A stretch of 13,501 nt of DNA from Euperipatoides rowelli (taxonomy: Eukaryota; Onychophora; Udeonychophora; Euonychophora; Peripatopsidae), in NCBI GenBank assembly GCA_003024985.2, contig PXIH01S0009283.1. The stretch is one strand, 5' to 3'. A program made the translations under genes and the position numbers. Positions within the stretch are counted from its first letter, which is position 1. The number at the start of each line of letters is the position of its first letter. This document shows, in pieces, positions 1 to 8,100 of the stretch. The notes below the pieces were generated by a model. The model had not been told where the DNA came from, made no database searches, and worked only from the letters and a program-made list of their open reading frames with translations.

Positions 1-100
1 CAATTTATACTATGATTTTGTTTGGCAGACTGGATACATTCATAGAGAGACAAAATATATTAAAAATAAATATCAGCCTTTTAAAATAAATAAATAATCT

Positions 101-254
101 GTCTATTTATTTGCCTATCTATCTATCTACTTTCCTATATCTTTCTATTAACTTACCTATCTATCTACTTACCTATCTATTTATGTATCTATTTATCTAC
201 TTACCTATCTATCTACTTTACTTACCTATCTATCTATTTACTTACCTATCTATC
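101..254. repeat. Composite tetranucleotide microsatellite
   Basis: A tract of CTAT, CTAC, TTAC and TTAT tetramers. In places these form a higher-order 16-bp unit (ACTTACCTATCTATCT) that recurs several times with interruptions. Reading frames through it give only Leu/Tyr/Ile/Pro low-complexity peptides and are not genes. Confidence 0.93.
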
Positions 255-264
255 AAATTTCAAT

Positions 265-340
265 CCATCTGTCTGTCCCTCTCTCCCTCCCTCTCTCTAT
301 ATATCTCCCCCTCCCTCTCTCTCTCATCTCTATCACACCA
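265..340. repeat. CT-rich low-complexity tract
   Basis: A pyrimidine-rich run of CTCT, CCCT and TCTC words that ends in a short TA dinucleotide stretch. It directly follows the tetranucleotide microsatellite, so the two probably form one slippage-prone tract. Confidence 0.88.
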
Positions 341-344
341 TATA

Positions 345-1984
345 TATAAAATGTACAAAAAATATATTTAAAAAAAAGTAATATGTTAGTAGCAGGAACG
401 TTTTGTTCCACCTTTTAATATTGCACTTTCCGACATTCCGCTTTTTGACATTGAATATTTTAGTTATTTCGATCCTTATTATTTTTAAAAGGATCCCTAA
501 CCTTATCCTAACCTTATTAATACAAAAGAGTACAAACCCTAACTCCAGCCCGAACCAAATTGTCAAATGTTGGAAAGTGGAGATCTCCCCCCCCCCTCCT
601 TCCAGGGGCAACCTTGATGGACTATAAACATAGTCTGTTGTTATCCGGCATATTTGCATTTGATCAGGAAGCTTTACCATCTAATTTCAAGACATAGTTG
701 GATTTTTTTTTTAAAAAAAAGTTAATATTGAGATTTTAGCAGCTCAATTAAAAAGTATCAACTTCTGAAAATATTATTTTGGAATTAATTGTGCAATATA
801 TTGTATAATGGATAAATGAAATTTCTCTACAGAATTTTATTGCCATTCTGAATAATATTATCAAATGGTCCTTTTAGTTGAATGATTTGACTAATTATGT
901 AAATTTTGCTAAACTAAAAGATTTTTGCTTTGTTATATCTCTTGATATTATTGCTAAGCATTGCTTTTGTAAGTAATGTGAAATAAATATTATTTTTTTT
1001 AAAGCTTTCACTTTTTAAAAATGATGTAATTTACGAAAATATTACAAAAAATTCACATGTTTCTAATATTCAATATTAGACATTCTAAGCTAATAGATAT
1101 TTACAGTTATAAAAATTAAAGAGTTGTATCCCAAAATTATTTGCATTAAATTGTTTTGTACACATTGAATAAATGATAAATTTATAAGTGCAACTCGTTT
1201 TTTCCAGATAAAGAATTTATCCATTTCTGTCCGGCTTCTGAATTATTCGGGAATTCATGTAATATAGATATCCTTTTTCTCAGGTTTTTTTTTTTTGCCA
1301 TAGGGGAGGTAGGCTACACAAAAGCAATTAGCAGCAACTCCATTATGTTAACAAAAAAATAATAATTATAAACGTAAAAGATGCACATGAGATTATATTA
1401 AGTTACAAACTTTACTACTTTCAAAAAGGCAGCAACTTGGCTCTTTCCAGAGTAATAGACAATTATTATAATTTTAGATCTTTTTATATTTATTCTTAGC
1501 ATAGAATAGCCTACTTTATTTTATTTAGTCTTTATTTATTAACTTAATTTATTTTATATATTTTTAAATACAAACCTTTATTTATGTACAGTGTTTATAT
1601 TTACGGTATCAATTTCTTTAAACTTTTTTTTTATTTTTTATCTTGACAAGGGATCTGGAAGAGCATTTTTATAATTACAATATCTTTAAAACATGACAAC
1701 AAATCCCGGGTATGTGGCATCCCCAAGTGGTGTAGAAGCGGTCATTAGAAAATACTCATTGAACAGGTCATATGGTAGCCTACTCATTTTATTGGGTGAA
1801 TGACATTTTTTCTCATAAGTTAGGTTTTCATCCTCAGCCCTCATTTTTTCACCATATTGCCCCTCTTTATAACATGCTCTTTTATTTGAAATTATTATTT
1901 TGTTATAAACATCATTTGTTCTTTAAGCTATAATTTTAACAAGTATTTATAAAACTTATCTGTACTTTTTCTCTTTTTAAATAG
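345..1984. other. AT-rich stretch with no supported gene
   Basis: About 1.6 kb of A+T-rich DNA. Visible items are degenerate CCTAA-type words near 490-540, a run of ten C at 587-596, and a T10-A8 run at 703-720 that could fold as a hairpin. There are several poly-T runs and single words such as GTAGGCTAC and TAGCCTAC. Short open frames here overlap on both strands, show no domain and have AT-driven composition. If the exon at 1985 is real, the 3' end of this stretch is intron. Confidence 0.6.
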
Positions 1985-2056
1985 GATTTAAAACCCAGTT
2001 CTAAATTATTGGAATCTATTCTTTCACCTCTGAACAGTCATATGAAATTCTCAACA
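1985..2056 (+). other. Possible internal coding exon (72 bp)
   Basis: A pyrimidine-rich stretch (TACTTTTTCTCTTTTTAAATAG) ends in AG at 1983-1984. A branch-like TTTAAC lies about 44 bp upstream. GTAAGC follows at 2057-2062. The interval between is exactly 24 codons and is open in one frame, reading DLKPSSKLLESILSPLNSHM then KFST, so it would be a phase-0 exon. The Ser/Leu/Lys-rich peptide resembles the N-terminal part of the zinc-finger protein in composition, but no homology is shown. In AT-rich DNA such signal pairs also arise by chance. If real, it could be an upstream exon of the zinc-finger gene. Confidence 0.25.
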
Positions 2057-3157
2057 GTAAGCAATTTTACTCGACATATTTTTATGTACACTTTGTTGGC
2101 TTCCATTTATGGATCTACTGTGAAGTTCATAGATTCTTTCCTAGAAACTTGCTCAAATATAGTCTACCATATTGAATTTATATGTAAAACCTCTGCTTTG
2201 ATCAATTGAAATGAAAATGGATCTAGTTTGTAGTTTGCATATTGTCAAATTGTAATTATCTGCTGTATGAGATTATGGAGCCTCAACCTAATAACTCGAC
2301 TTTAGAAACATATATTAAAATATAGCTTCACTTTATTTTAATTATAGAATCAACATTATCAATAAAAAAAATCCAGTTATCCTATAATTTTTCCTAATAT
2401 AAGAAAAACAGCAAACTAATATACAGTACCGGTATTACCATTTATTAAATTGCAACAATAAGAGGAAACACTTTATCTATTCTTCATATTGAACACTCTA
2501 CACATTCACAATCCGTTGAAAATAAATATTTACAGTTCATAATTTATGCATTTTATCTTTAAAGTGAATTTAGTTATACAAATTAATTAAATTTGCTACA
2601 TGACATGAAGGATGATGAAGTCATTCATTATTCACCACAATCTACCCATTAGAAACTCATTTTGTTAAACACTGAATTAATTTTGTTCTATTCAATAAAT
2701 AGCACAATTTACCAGCTGTTAATATCGACATTAAACTCAGAGGATTGTTTATTATTCAATCTACATGATTAAATTACAGCTTATATAGAATATTAATTTA
2801 TCCAACTGTTAAAGATATTAAATTTAAGTTTAATCAAACTAATGGATTAAAGCATTGAATTTGAAACACATGAATATACCGTAAAAATACTAAAATTGGT
2901 CTGATTGTAAGTTTTTTGTTATGCCTAATGTGCAATTAGGTTTATCTTAAAAACAATGATTTGAATATATTAAAGATTAATATTTCGCTTAACAGTGCAT
3001 TAAAAACCATAATCTTCATTAACATTCTTGATTCGATTTACAATATCTGGAATTTTTTTTTACTAATTTGGATACTTTCAACATTATCACTAAGGACACG
3101 GATAACCTTGTATAGGCCTACTGAAGCTATTTTTTGTCCAGTAATTACTCAAATCTT
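2057..3157. other. AT-rich stretch with no supported gene
   Basis: About 1.1 kb of A+T-rich sequence without recognisable coding, RNA or mobile-element structure. Open frames at 2009-2209 and 2961-3164 are short, hydrophobic or AT-driven, and match nothing I recognise. It may be intron or 5' flank of the zinc-finger gene. Confidence 0.55.
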
Positions 3158-3626
3158 TAGTTGATATACCTCATTAGAACCCTGTCTCACAAGAAATATA
3201 TCCATATGAACAAAAGTGAAGCAACACTGAAAGTTTCTATTGCAAACCTGACATCATCTTTGAAATCTTTAGTTGTTTCTATTTTAAATGTACCATACAG
3301 TAATGTAAAACCTTTGACATATTTAAAAGTTTGTTTAAGAATCCACATCTTGGAAATCTAGAGCAGTTTCTCTTTCAGAAATAACAACAGCATATTTGAC
3401 ATCTACGTTAGTTTATTGTTATAAAACTGTCAGTAACTTCTTAAAAAACTGGAAACATTAGCCGTAAATTTTAAAACAATATATCCTGAGCAGTCTAAGC
3501 AGCTTCAAAAGAAGCACTAATATCACTGAAATTACATCTCGTTCTTTCAGAATAACACAACCTTTTTTAGAATAAAGCAATTTCTACTTCTAAAACTCAT
3601 ACCAGCTAATTTGAAATCTACTTAAA
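3158..3626 (+). repeat. Degraded copies of the N-terminal repeat (5' flank)
   Basis: This block repeats words found in the first 120 codons of the downstream gene. TTTGAAATCTA-like words occur near 3258, 3350, 3397 and 3610, against TTTTAAATCTAC at about 3864 and CTTTGAAGTCTA at about 3950 in the coding part. The phrase GCAATTTCTACTTCTAAAAC near 3575 matches GCAATTTCTACTAACAAAAC just after the start codon. Conceptual peptides such as SEATLKVSIANLTSSLKSLV resemble the protein's LKS-rich motifs but are frame-broken. I read the block as decayed coding repeat now serving as 5' flank or 5' UTR. Confidence 0.5.
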
Positions 3627-6600
3627 ATGGCAGCAATTTCTACTAACAAAACAGAACAAACATTTTTAAAGTCTTCTAAAATTTATACTTCAAAAGCTGC
3701 ACCAACATTTTTGCTATCTTCAGAAGTTTCTGATAGGCCTAATTCAGAAATGGTATTATCTACTTTGGATCCTACAGCATTTTCTACTTCAGAAGTGTCA
3801 CCAGTATCTTTGAATACTATGGCATTTTGTTCCAGGACTTCAAAAGTGGCTCCAGTATCTTTTAAATCTACAGAAATTTATCATTCAAAATTGAAACCAT
3901 CATTATCAAAATCTGAAGACAGGTCTATTTTAGAAATGGCACCAGTATCTTTGAAGTCTATAACAACATCTTCAGAGAATGTGTGGGCCTATAATGGTAT
4001 GCCTAATCTTTCAAACACAGTTAAAAACAACAGTAAGGATTCAACAAACTCTATTTATAATTCGGACATAACCATCTCATCAAAATCAACACTGAAAAGC
4101 AAAACTCAGCCATCAAACATATTAGTAAAAGATACTTTTAACTCTGAGATTTTGGATAATCCTCATTATTTTCAAAATGCCAAACAGAAGTCATTAGTTT
4201 CTTTAAATTGTCCTCAAGAGAGTTTATTAAAATTTGCTCCAGTTTCGCATAAAACAATATTAAAAAGTGTAAATTGTTCATCAGATCAAGAACTAAAAGA
4301 CTCTGTCCATTCTGAAATTTCAGATAATTCTCATTATTCTCCTGCTTCTATCCATAAGTCATTAATTTCTCCAGCTTCTAATAATCCTTCTTATGAATGT
4401 TTATTAAATTCAAATCCTGTAATTAACGAAGTGAATAAAGTTGTAAGATTGGAGCCTACTATTAACACATTATCCAACTCTTTTATCCATGATGTCAGCC
4501 ATTTAACAAATAGTCAAGAAAATCAAATCAACTTGTCTAATTCAAATTTGCCTAGTTTGTCTTGTGAAAAAAATATTAATATTTCAAAGTTGGCCAATCA
4601 AAATTTTAAAAATGGACATGAACGCTATTTGTGCTTTTTTTGCAATACATTTTTCAATGAAAGAAATAATTTTTTTGTACACTTTAAAGATTTCCATCAG
4701 AAGGTTACAGAGTCTGATAATGATTTTAATTTACCGAAAAATAAAAGTTTAGAATCGACACCTTTGAAAGATGCAAAACATTCTATTATTGAGGAAATGT
4801 TTTCTGAAACTTCTGTGGAACTTGAAGTTTATAAATGTGAGGATTGTAATGAAGAATTTTCATCATATAAATTTTTAAAACTACATTTGTTTGAAGAAGA
4901 GCACACATTTCATTGCAGTGATTGTAAAATTTTTAAAACAATTAATCTGGAGGATTTGTTTAATCATTGCAAAGATATTCATGCTATTGCCATCTCTGGA
5001 ATACTTGCTCAGCATTTAAATAGATGTCCTTATTGCCCCTTTCTTAATGATTCTAAATTCAAATTGAATAAACATATTGCTGAAATACACTCCTTTTCTC
5101 ACATCAGTATTGAAGAGCGATCAAATATAGTACTGTCCAAAACAGTTGAAGATACAAGAGATACTGGAAGGTCTTTAGGGGTTCCTGCAACAAAACAACT
5201 AAACTGTGAAGAAACTTCTAGTGTTGATGACAGATCAAGGGATGTATCTTATGCTAGAATAGAGTGTGACAATATGCTTGATTCTATTAAAGAATTGACA
5301 GCACTACCTCTGGAACAAGTGAAACAAAACACCTCAAATTTAAATATCTCTGAACAAGAGTCATCAAAACAATCTCCAAATAATGAAGTTTCAGAAACTC
5401 CTTTTGAAGCTATTGATGTAAGATCTTTATATCCAATTTGTTATATTTGTGAGAAAAGATTTAAATTAATTAGCAGTCTGAAACTACATTTTGTTGAAGT
5501 CCATAATTATAAATTTGAATCTGAAAAAGAATTTATTCAATTTGCTCACTCAAGACAGTCAAAGAGAAATGAAATATATAGTCATCGTTGTGATATTTGC
5601 AATGAAGGACTTGAATCGAAATCAGTTATTCTTAGACAATCTCATTTCTTGTGTAGCACATGTAATTACCAAGCTTCATCACAGGTGACTTTTGACAGTC
5701 ATTCTAAGAAAATGTATAGTAGTCCTAATTCTTTATCAGTTGAACTGAAAAATCATAGTAATGGGCTTATCACATCTGAAGATTTTACTGTAAATTTGCG
5801 CAACAGAAATCCTAAAAAATCTAATGTTTCACTTAAATATATGTGTTTTAAATGCACAAATACTTTTCAGTCATTTAAAGAATTGAATAAGCATCTTGGT
5901 AAATTGAAACATGGTCGACAGTGTTTAATATGCAACTATCGTACAGCTTCAACCATAAATTTTCATTGCCATAATGCTAATGAGCATCAAATTAGATTGC
6001 ATAAAAAATGGGAAAAATATGTCTTAAAATGTTCATGGTGCTCCAATTTTGTTGAAAACTCGCATGCATTGAAGGATCATGTTTTTAAGGCACATATTTA
6101 TAACCCTGATGAAACCATGAAAGAAACTGATGATTTAAATAACACTATCAAAAATAATAGTTCTGATAATAACATTATTAGATTTGCATTTCCATTATCA
6201 ACTGAAATGGAAAATCATAAGAATAATGAGCATAACAAGCAAATCCCAGATTACCTAGAAAATTCACATATTGAAAATCTTAAGAAATCTAATATTTCAT
6301 CTAAACTTATATGTTTTAAGTGCAGAAAAAGCTACAAGTCATTTGAAGGACTAAGGAAACATCTTATAAAATTTAAACATGGTCGACAATGTGAAATATG
6401 TAACTATCGGACAACTTCAGTTTTAAATTTTCATTGTCATAATGCTAATGAACATCAAAGTAAGTTGGATAAAAAATTGAAAGAATCTGTCTTAAAATGT
6501 TCACAGTGTTTTTATTTTGTTGAAAATTCTAATGCGTTAAAGGACCATGTCTATAAGGCACATATTTCTAAATCTGTTGAAATCCTGGACAAACATTATG

Positions 6601-7655
6601 TTGTACAAAATTGCATAAAACCTAATAGAAATAATACTGCCCAAAATAATAGCCTTGAAACCAAATTAATTGATGATAACATTATTAGTTTTGTTTCTCC
6701 TTTATCGATAGAACTGGAAAAACAGAGGACTAATGAGCATAATAAGCAAATTACAGATTGCTTAGTAAATTTGCATATTGAAACTCCCAAAACATCTAAT
6801 ATTTCATCTAAACATATCTGTTTTAAGTGCAGAAAGAGTTTTAAGTCATTTGAAGGATTACGGAAACATCTTATAAAATTTAAACATGGTCGACAGTGTG
6901 CAATATGTAACTATCGGAAATCTTCAGTTTTAAATTTTCATTGTCATAATGTGAATGAACATCAAATTAAGTTACATAAAAAATTGAAAAAGTCTGTTTT
7001 AAAATGTTTACACTGTTCTTATTTTGTTGAAAATTTCAAAGCATTAAAGAACCATGTCTGTAAGGCACATAGTATTTATAGACCTGTTGAAACCCCCAAT
7101 GAAAATGCTGATATTCAAAATAATTTACATTCTGATATGAATAACACTTTAAATAATAGCTCTGAAAATGAATCGATTCTCTTGCAGGGTCGATTGAAAA
7201 ATCATAAGGAAAATGTGCATAACAACCCACGTCAAGTTGTTGCCATAAATTTTCGTAAGGAAAATTCTAAAAAAAATAATTTTTCTTCTAAACTAATTAT
7301 ATGTTTTAAATGTAAAAAGATTTTCAAGTCATTTAAAGAACTTAATAAACATCTTGCAAAATTGAAACATGGTCGACAATGTGTAATATGCAACTATCGA
7401 ACAGCTTCAACTATAAATTTTCATTGTCATAATGTGAATGAACATCAAATTGAGTTGTCTGAAAGATGGAAGCTATCAGTATTAAGATGTTTACGGTGCT
7501 CTTATTTTTTTGAAAATTCTAATGCATTAAAGGATCATGTCTGTAAGGCACACATTTCTAAACGTACTGAAATCTTGAAGAATGCTGATATTCAAAACGA
7601 TAAAAACCTAATAAAAATAACACGGCTTAGAAGACGACCTCTGAAAACAAATTAA
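3627..7655 (+). CDS. Tandem-cassette C2H2 zinc-finger protein
   Basis: A 1342-residue protein, probably a nuclear nucleic-acid-binding or protein-binding factor; the target is unknown. The ATG has A at -3 and G at +4, and an in-frame TGA lies at 3612-3614, so this start fits an unspliced 5' end. Residues 1-330 are Ser/Thr/Asn-rich with APVS-type repeats and no KRAB, BTB, SCAN or ZAD domain that I recognise. Separate fingers start at C336, C404, C430 (13 instead of 12 residues before the first His), C467 and C605. A degenerate pair follows at C655 and C676. Four three-finger cassettes start at C740, C896, C1065 and C1226, each following C-x2-C-x12-H-x4/5-H. That gives 17 fingers with all four ligands. 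TGEKP linkers are absent. The C-terminal tail is basic (RLRRRP, 1333-1338) and seems frameshifted. The intact 4-kb frame argues for a functional gene, but upstream exons cannot be excluded. Confidence 0.93.
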   Translation: MAAISTNKTEQTFLKSSKIYTSKAAPTFLLSSEVSDRPNSEMVLSTLDPTAFSTSEVSPVSLNTMAFCSRTSKVAPVSFKSTEIYHSKLKPSLSKSEDRSILEMAPVSLKSITTSSENVWAYNGMPNLSNTVKNNSKDSTNSIYNSDITISSKSTLKSKTQPSNILVKDTFNSEILDNPHYFQNAKQKSLVSLNCPQESLLKFAPVSHKTILKSVNCSSDQELKDSVHSEISDNSHYSPASIHKSLISPASNNPSYECLLNSNPVINEVNKVVRLEPTINTLSNSFIHDVSHLTNSQENQINLSNSNLPSLSCEKNINISKLANQNFKNGHERYLCFFCNTFFNERNNFFVHFKDFHQKVTESDNDFNLPKNKSLESTPLKDAKHSIIEEMFSETSVELEVYKCEDCNEEFSSYKFLKLHLFEEEHTFHCSDCKIFKTINLEDLFNHCKDIHAIAISGILAQHLNRCPYCPFLNDSKFKLNKHIAEIHSFSHISIEERSNIVLSKTVEDTRDTGRSLGVPATKQLNCEETSSVDDRSRDVSYARIECDNMLDSIKELTALPLEQVKQNTSNLNISEQESSKQSPNNEVSETPFEAIDVRSLYPICYICEKRFKLISSLKLHFVEVHNYKFESEKEFIQFAHSRQSKRNEIYSHRCDICNEGLESKSVILRQSHFLCSTCNYQASSQVTFDSHSKKMYSSPNSLSVELKNHSNGLITSEDFTVNLRNRNPKKSNVSLKYMCFKCTNTFQSFKELNKHLGKLKHGRQCLICNYRTASTINFHCHNANEHQIRLHKKWEKYVLKCSWCSNFVENSHALKDHVFKAHIYNPDETMKETDDLNNTIKNNSSDNNIIRFAFPLSTEMENHKNNEHNKQIPDYLENSHIENLKKSNISSKLICFKCRKSYKSFEGLRKHLIKFKHGRQCEICNYRTTSVLNFHCHNANEHQSKLDKKLKESVLKCSQCFYFVENSNALKDHVYKAHISKSVEILDKHYVVQNCIKPNRNNTAQNNSLETKLIDDNIISFVSPLSIELEKQRTNEHNKQITDCLVNLHIETPKTSNISSKHICFKCRKSFKSFEGLRKHLIKFKHGRQCAICNYRKSSVLNFHCHNVNEHQIKLHKKLKKSVLKCLHCSYFVENFKALKNHVCKAHSIYRPVETPNENADIQNNLHSDMNNTLNNSSENESILLQGRLKNHKENVHNNPRQVVAINFRKENSKKNNFSSKLIICFKCKKIFKSFKELNKHLAKLKHGRQCVICNYRTASTINFHCHNVNEHQIELSERWKLSVLRCLRCSYFFENSNALKDHVCKAHISKRTEILKNADIQNDKNLIKITRLRRRPLKTN
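3696..4248 (+). repeat. N-terminal internal repeats (APVS motifs and a 56-residue duplication)
   Basis: Within residues 24-207 a short motif recurs: AAPTFLLS (24-31), SPVSLNT (58-64), APVSFKS (75-81), APVSLKS (105-111) and APVSHKT (204-210). A longer duplication with a 56-residue period pairs DTFNSEILDNPHY (169-181) with DSVHSEISDNSHY (225-237). Each copy is followed by KSLVS or KSLIS and then ESLL or ECLL. The region is probably disordered. No catalytic or folded domain is visible. Confidence 0.7.
5580..5735 (+). repeat. Degenerate zinc-finger cassette remnant
   Basis: Residues 652-703 resemble a cassette that has lost its folds. C655-x2-C658 is followed only by H673, and the next motif is C676-x2-C679-x12-H692 with Tyr at 697 where the last zinc-binding His should stand. 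The CNYQASSQVTF segment lines up with CNYRTASTINF of finger 2 in the intact cassettes. The frame is open, so the protein still contains this part, but neither finger has the usual ligand set. Confidence 0.65.
5736..6197 (+). repeat. Zinc-finger cassette A
   Basis: The first intact cassette, residues 704-857. The fingers are C740/C743/H756/H762, C766/C769/H782/H787 and C802/C805/H818/H823. Fingers 1 and 2 are joined by only GRQ. Finger 2 reads CNYRTASTINFHCH, a type shared with cassette D. The leader has SVELKNH with one His (H710) of the vestigial motif discussed under the findings. Confidence 0.92.
6198..6704 (+). repeat. Zinc-finger cassette B
   Basis: The second cassette, residues 858-1026. 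Ligands are C896/C899/H912/H918, C922/C925/H938/H943 and C958/C961/H974/H979. Finger 1 is the EGLRKHLIKFKH subtype shared with cassette C. The leader keeps M861-x2-H864-x4-H869, the back half of a C2H2 finger without its cysteines. Confidence 0.92.
6705..7184 (+). repeat. Zinc-finger cassette C
   Basis: The third cassette, residues 1027-1186. Ligands are C1065/C1068/H1081/H1087, C1091/C1094/H1107/H1112 and C1127/C1130/H1143/H1148. It is the same finger 1 subtype as B. In the vestigial leader motif the first His is replaced by Gln (Q1033) and H1038 remains. Confidence 0.92.
7185..7655 (+). repeat. Zinc-finger cassette D
   Basis: The last intact cassette, residues 1187-1342. Ligands are C1226/C1229/H1242/H1248, C1252/C1255/H1268/H1273 and C1288/C1291/H1304/H1309. 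Finger 2 is A-like (TASTINF), while the segment after finger 3 (AHISK..EIL) is B-like. The leader keeps L1190-x2-H1193-x4-H1198. From about residue 1325 the reading frame is shifted by one base relative to the B/C junction. Confidence 0.9.
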
Positions 7656-8100
7656 TTGATAAAATTATTAGTCTTGTCTCTCCTTTTCAATTGAAAGGGG
7701 AAATAATGAGCACAACAAACAAATTCCAGATTATGTATTAAATTATCAATTAAAAATTATAAGATAGATATCTCATATTTTTCCTAAACTTATGTTTTAA
7801 ATGCAGAAGTGGTTCAAATCATTTTAAAATTGAAACATGGTCAACAATTTTCAATGCGTGACTATCAATACAACTTCATCTTAAAATTTTCATTGTCATA
7901 AAGCAAAATGGACATCAAAGTAAATTACATAAAAATTTGAAGAATCTGTATTAAAATGTTTACATTGCTCTTATTTTGTTGAAAATTCTAATGCAATAAG
8001 ATACTGTACCTTGTCTATAAGGCACATATTTTTAACATGTTGAAATACTGAATGAAAATGTATATTTTCAAAATAATTTATGATCTAAAATAAATAATAT
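7656..8100 (+). pseudogene. Decayed zinc-finger cassette E
   Basis: DNA directly after the stop is a broken cassette. The leader (AAATTAATTGAT then ATTATTAGT) matches the start of the cassette C leader at about 6664. TGTTTTAAATGC at 7793-7804 encodes the finger 1 CFKC motif. The HGRQC equivalent starts at 7836, 43 bp on rather than 66, so 23 bp are missing. Finger 2 (AAATTTTCATTGTCAT) and finger 3 (AAATGTTTACATTGCTCTTA) are clear but out of frame, with an insertion before the last His codons. It probably lies in the 3' UTR of the intact gene. Confidence 0.85.
8089..8094 (+). promoter_or_regulatory. Candidate poly(A) signals (8089, 8135, 8363)
   Basis: AATAAA hexamers at 8089-8094, 8135-8140 and 8363-8368 lie within 0.75 kb downstream of the zinc-finger stop codon, inside the decayed cassettes. 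Any could end the transcript. In DNA this AT-rich the hexamer is frequent by chance. Confidence 0.3.

Noticed and set aside
111-371. Open frame of 86 codons
   Set aside because: It is a translation of the tetranucleotide and CT microsatellite. The Leu/Tyr/Ser repetition is fully explained by the repeat.
485-545. Telomere-like CCTAA words
   Set aside because: Only two or three imperfect copies with irregular spacing; not an array.
333-680. 115-codon minus-strand open frame
   Set aside because: It overlaps an open + frame and includes a poly-C-derived Gly run. Composition follows AT-rich DNA and there is no domain or splice support.
1690-1780. Possible further tRNA-like repeat
   Set aside because: Some A-box-like words are present, but no B box at a fitting distance on either strand.
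2009-2209. 66-codon open frame as a gene
   Set aside because: No domain, and it runs past a good splice donor at 2057. If anything is coding here, it is the shorter candidate exon.
4564-7230. Short open frames overlapping the zinc-finger gene on both strands
   Set aside because: They are out-of-frame shadows of the 1342-codon gene with no features of their own.
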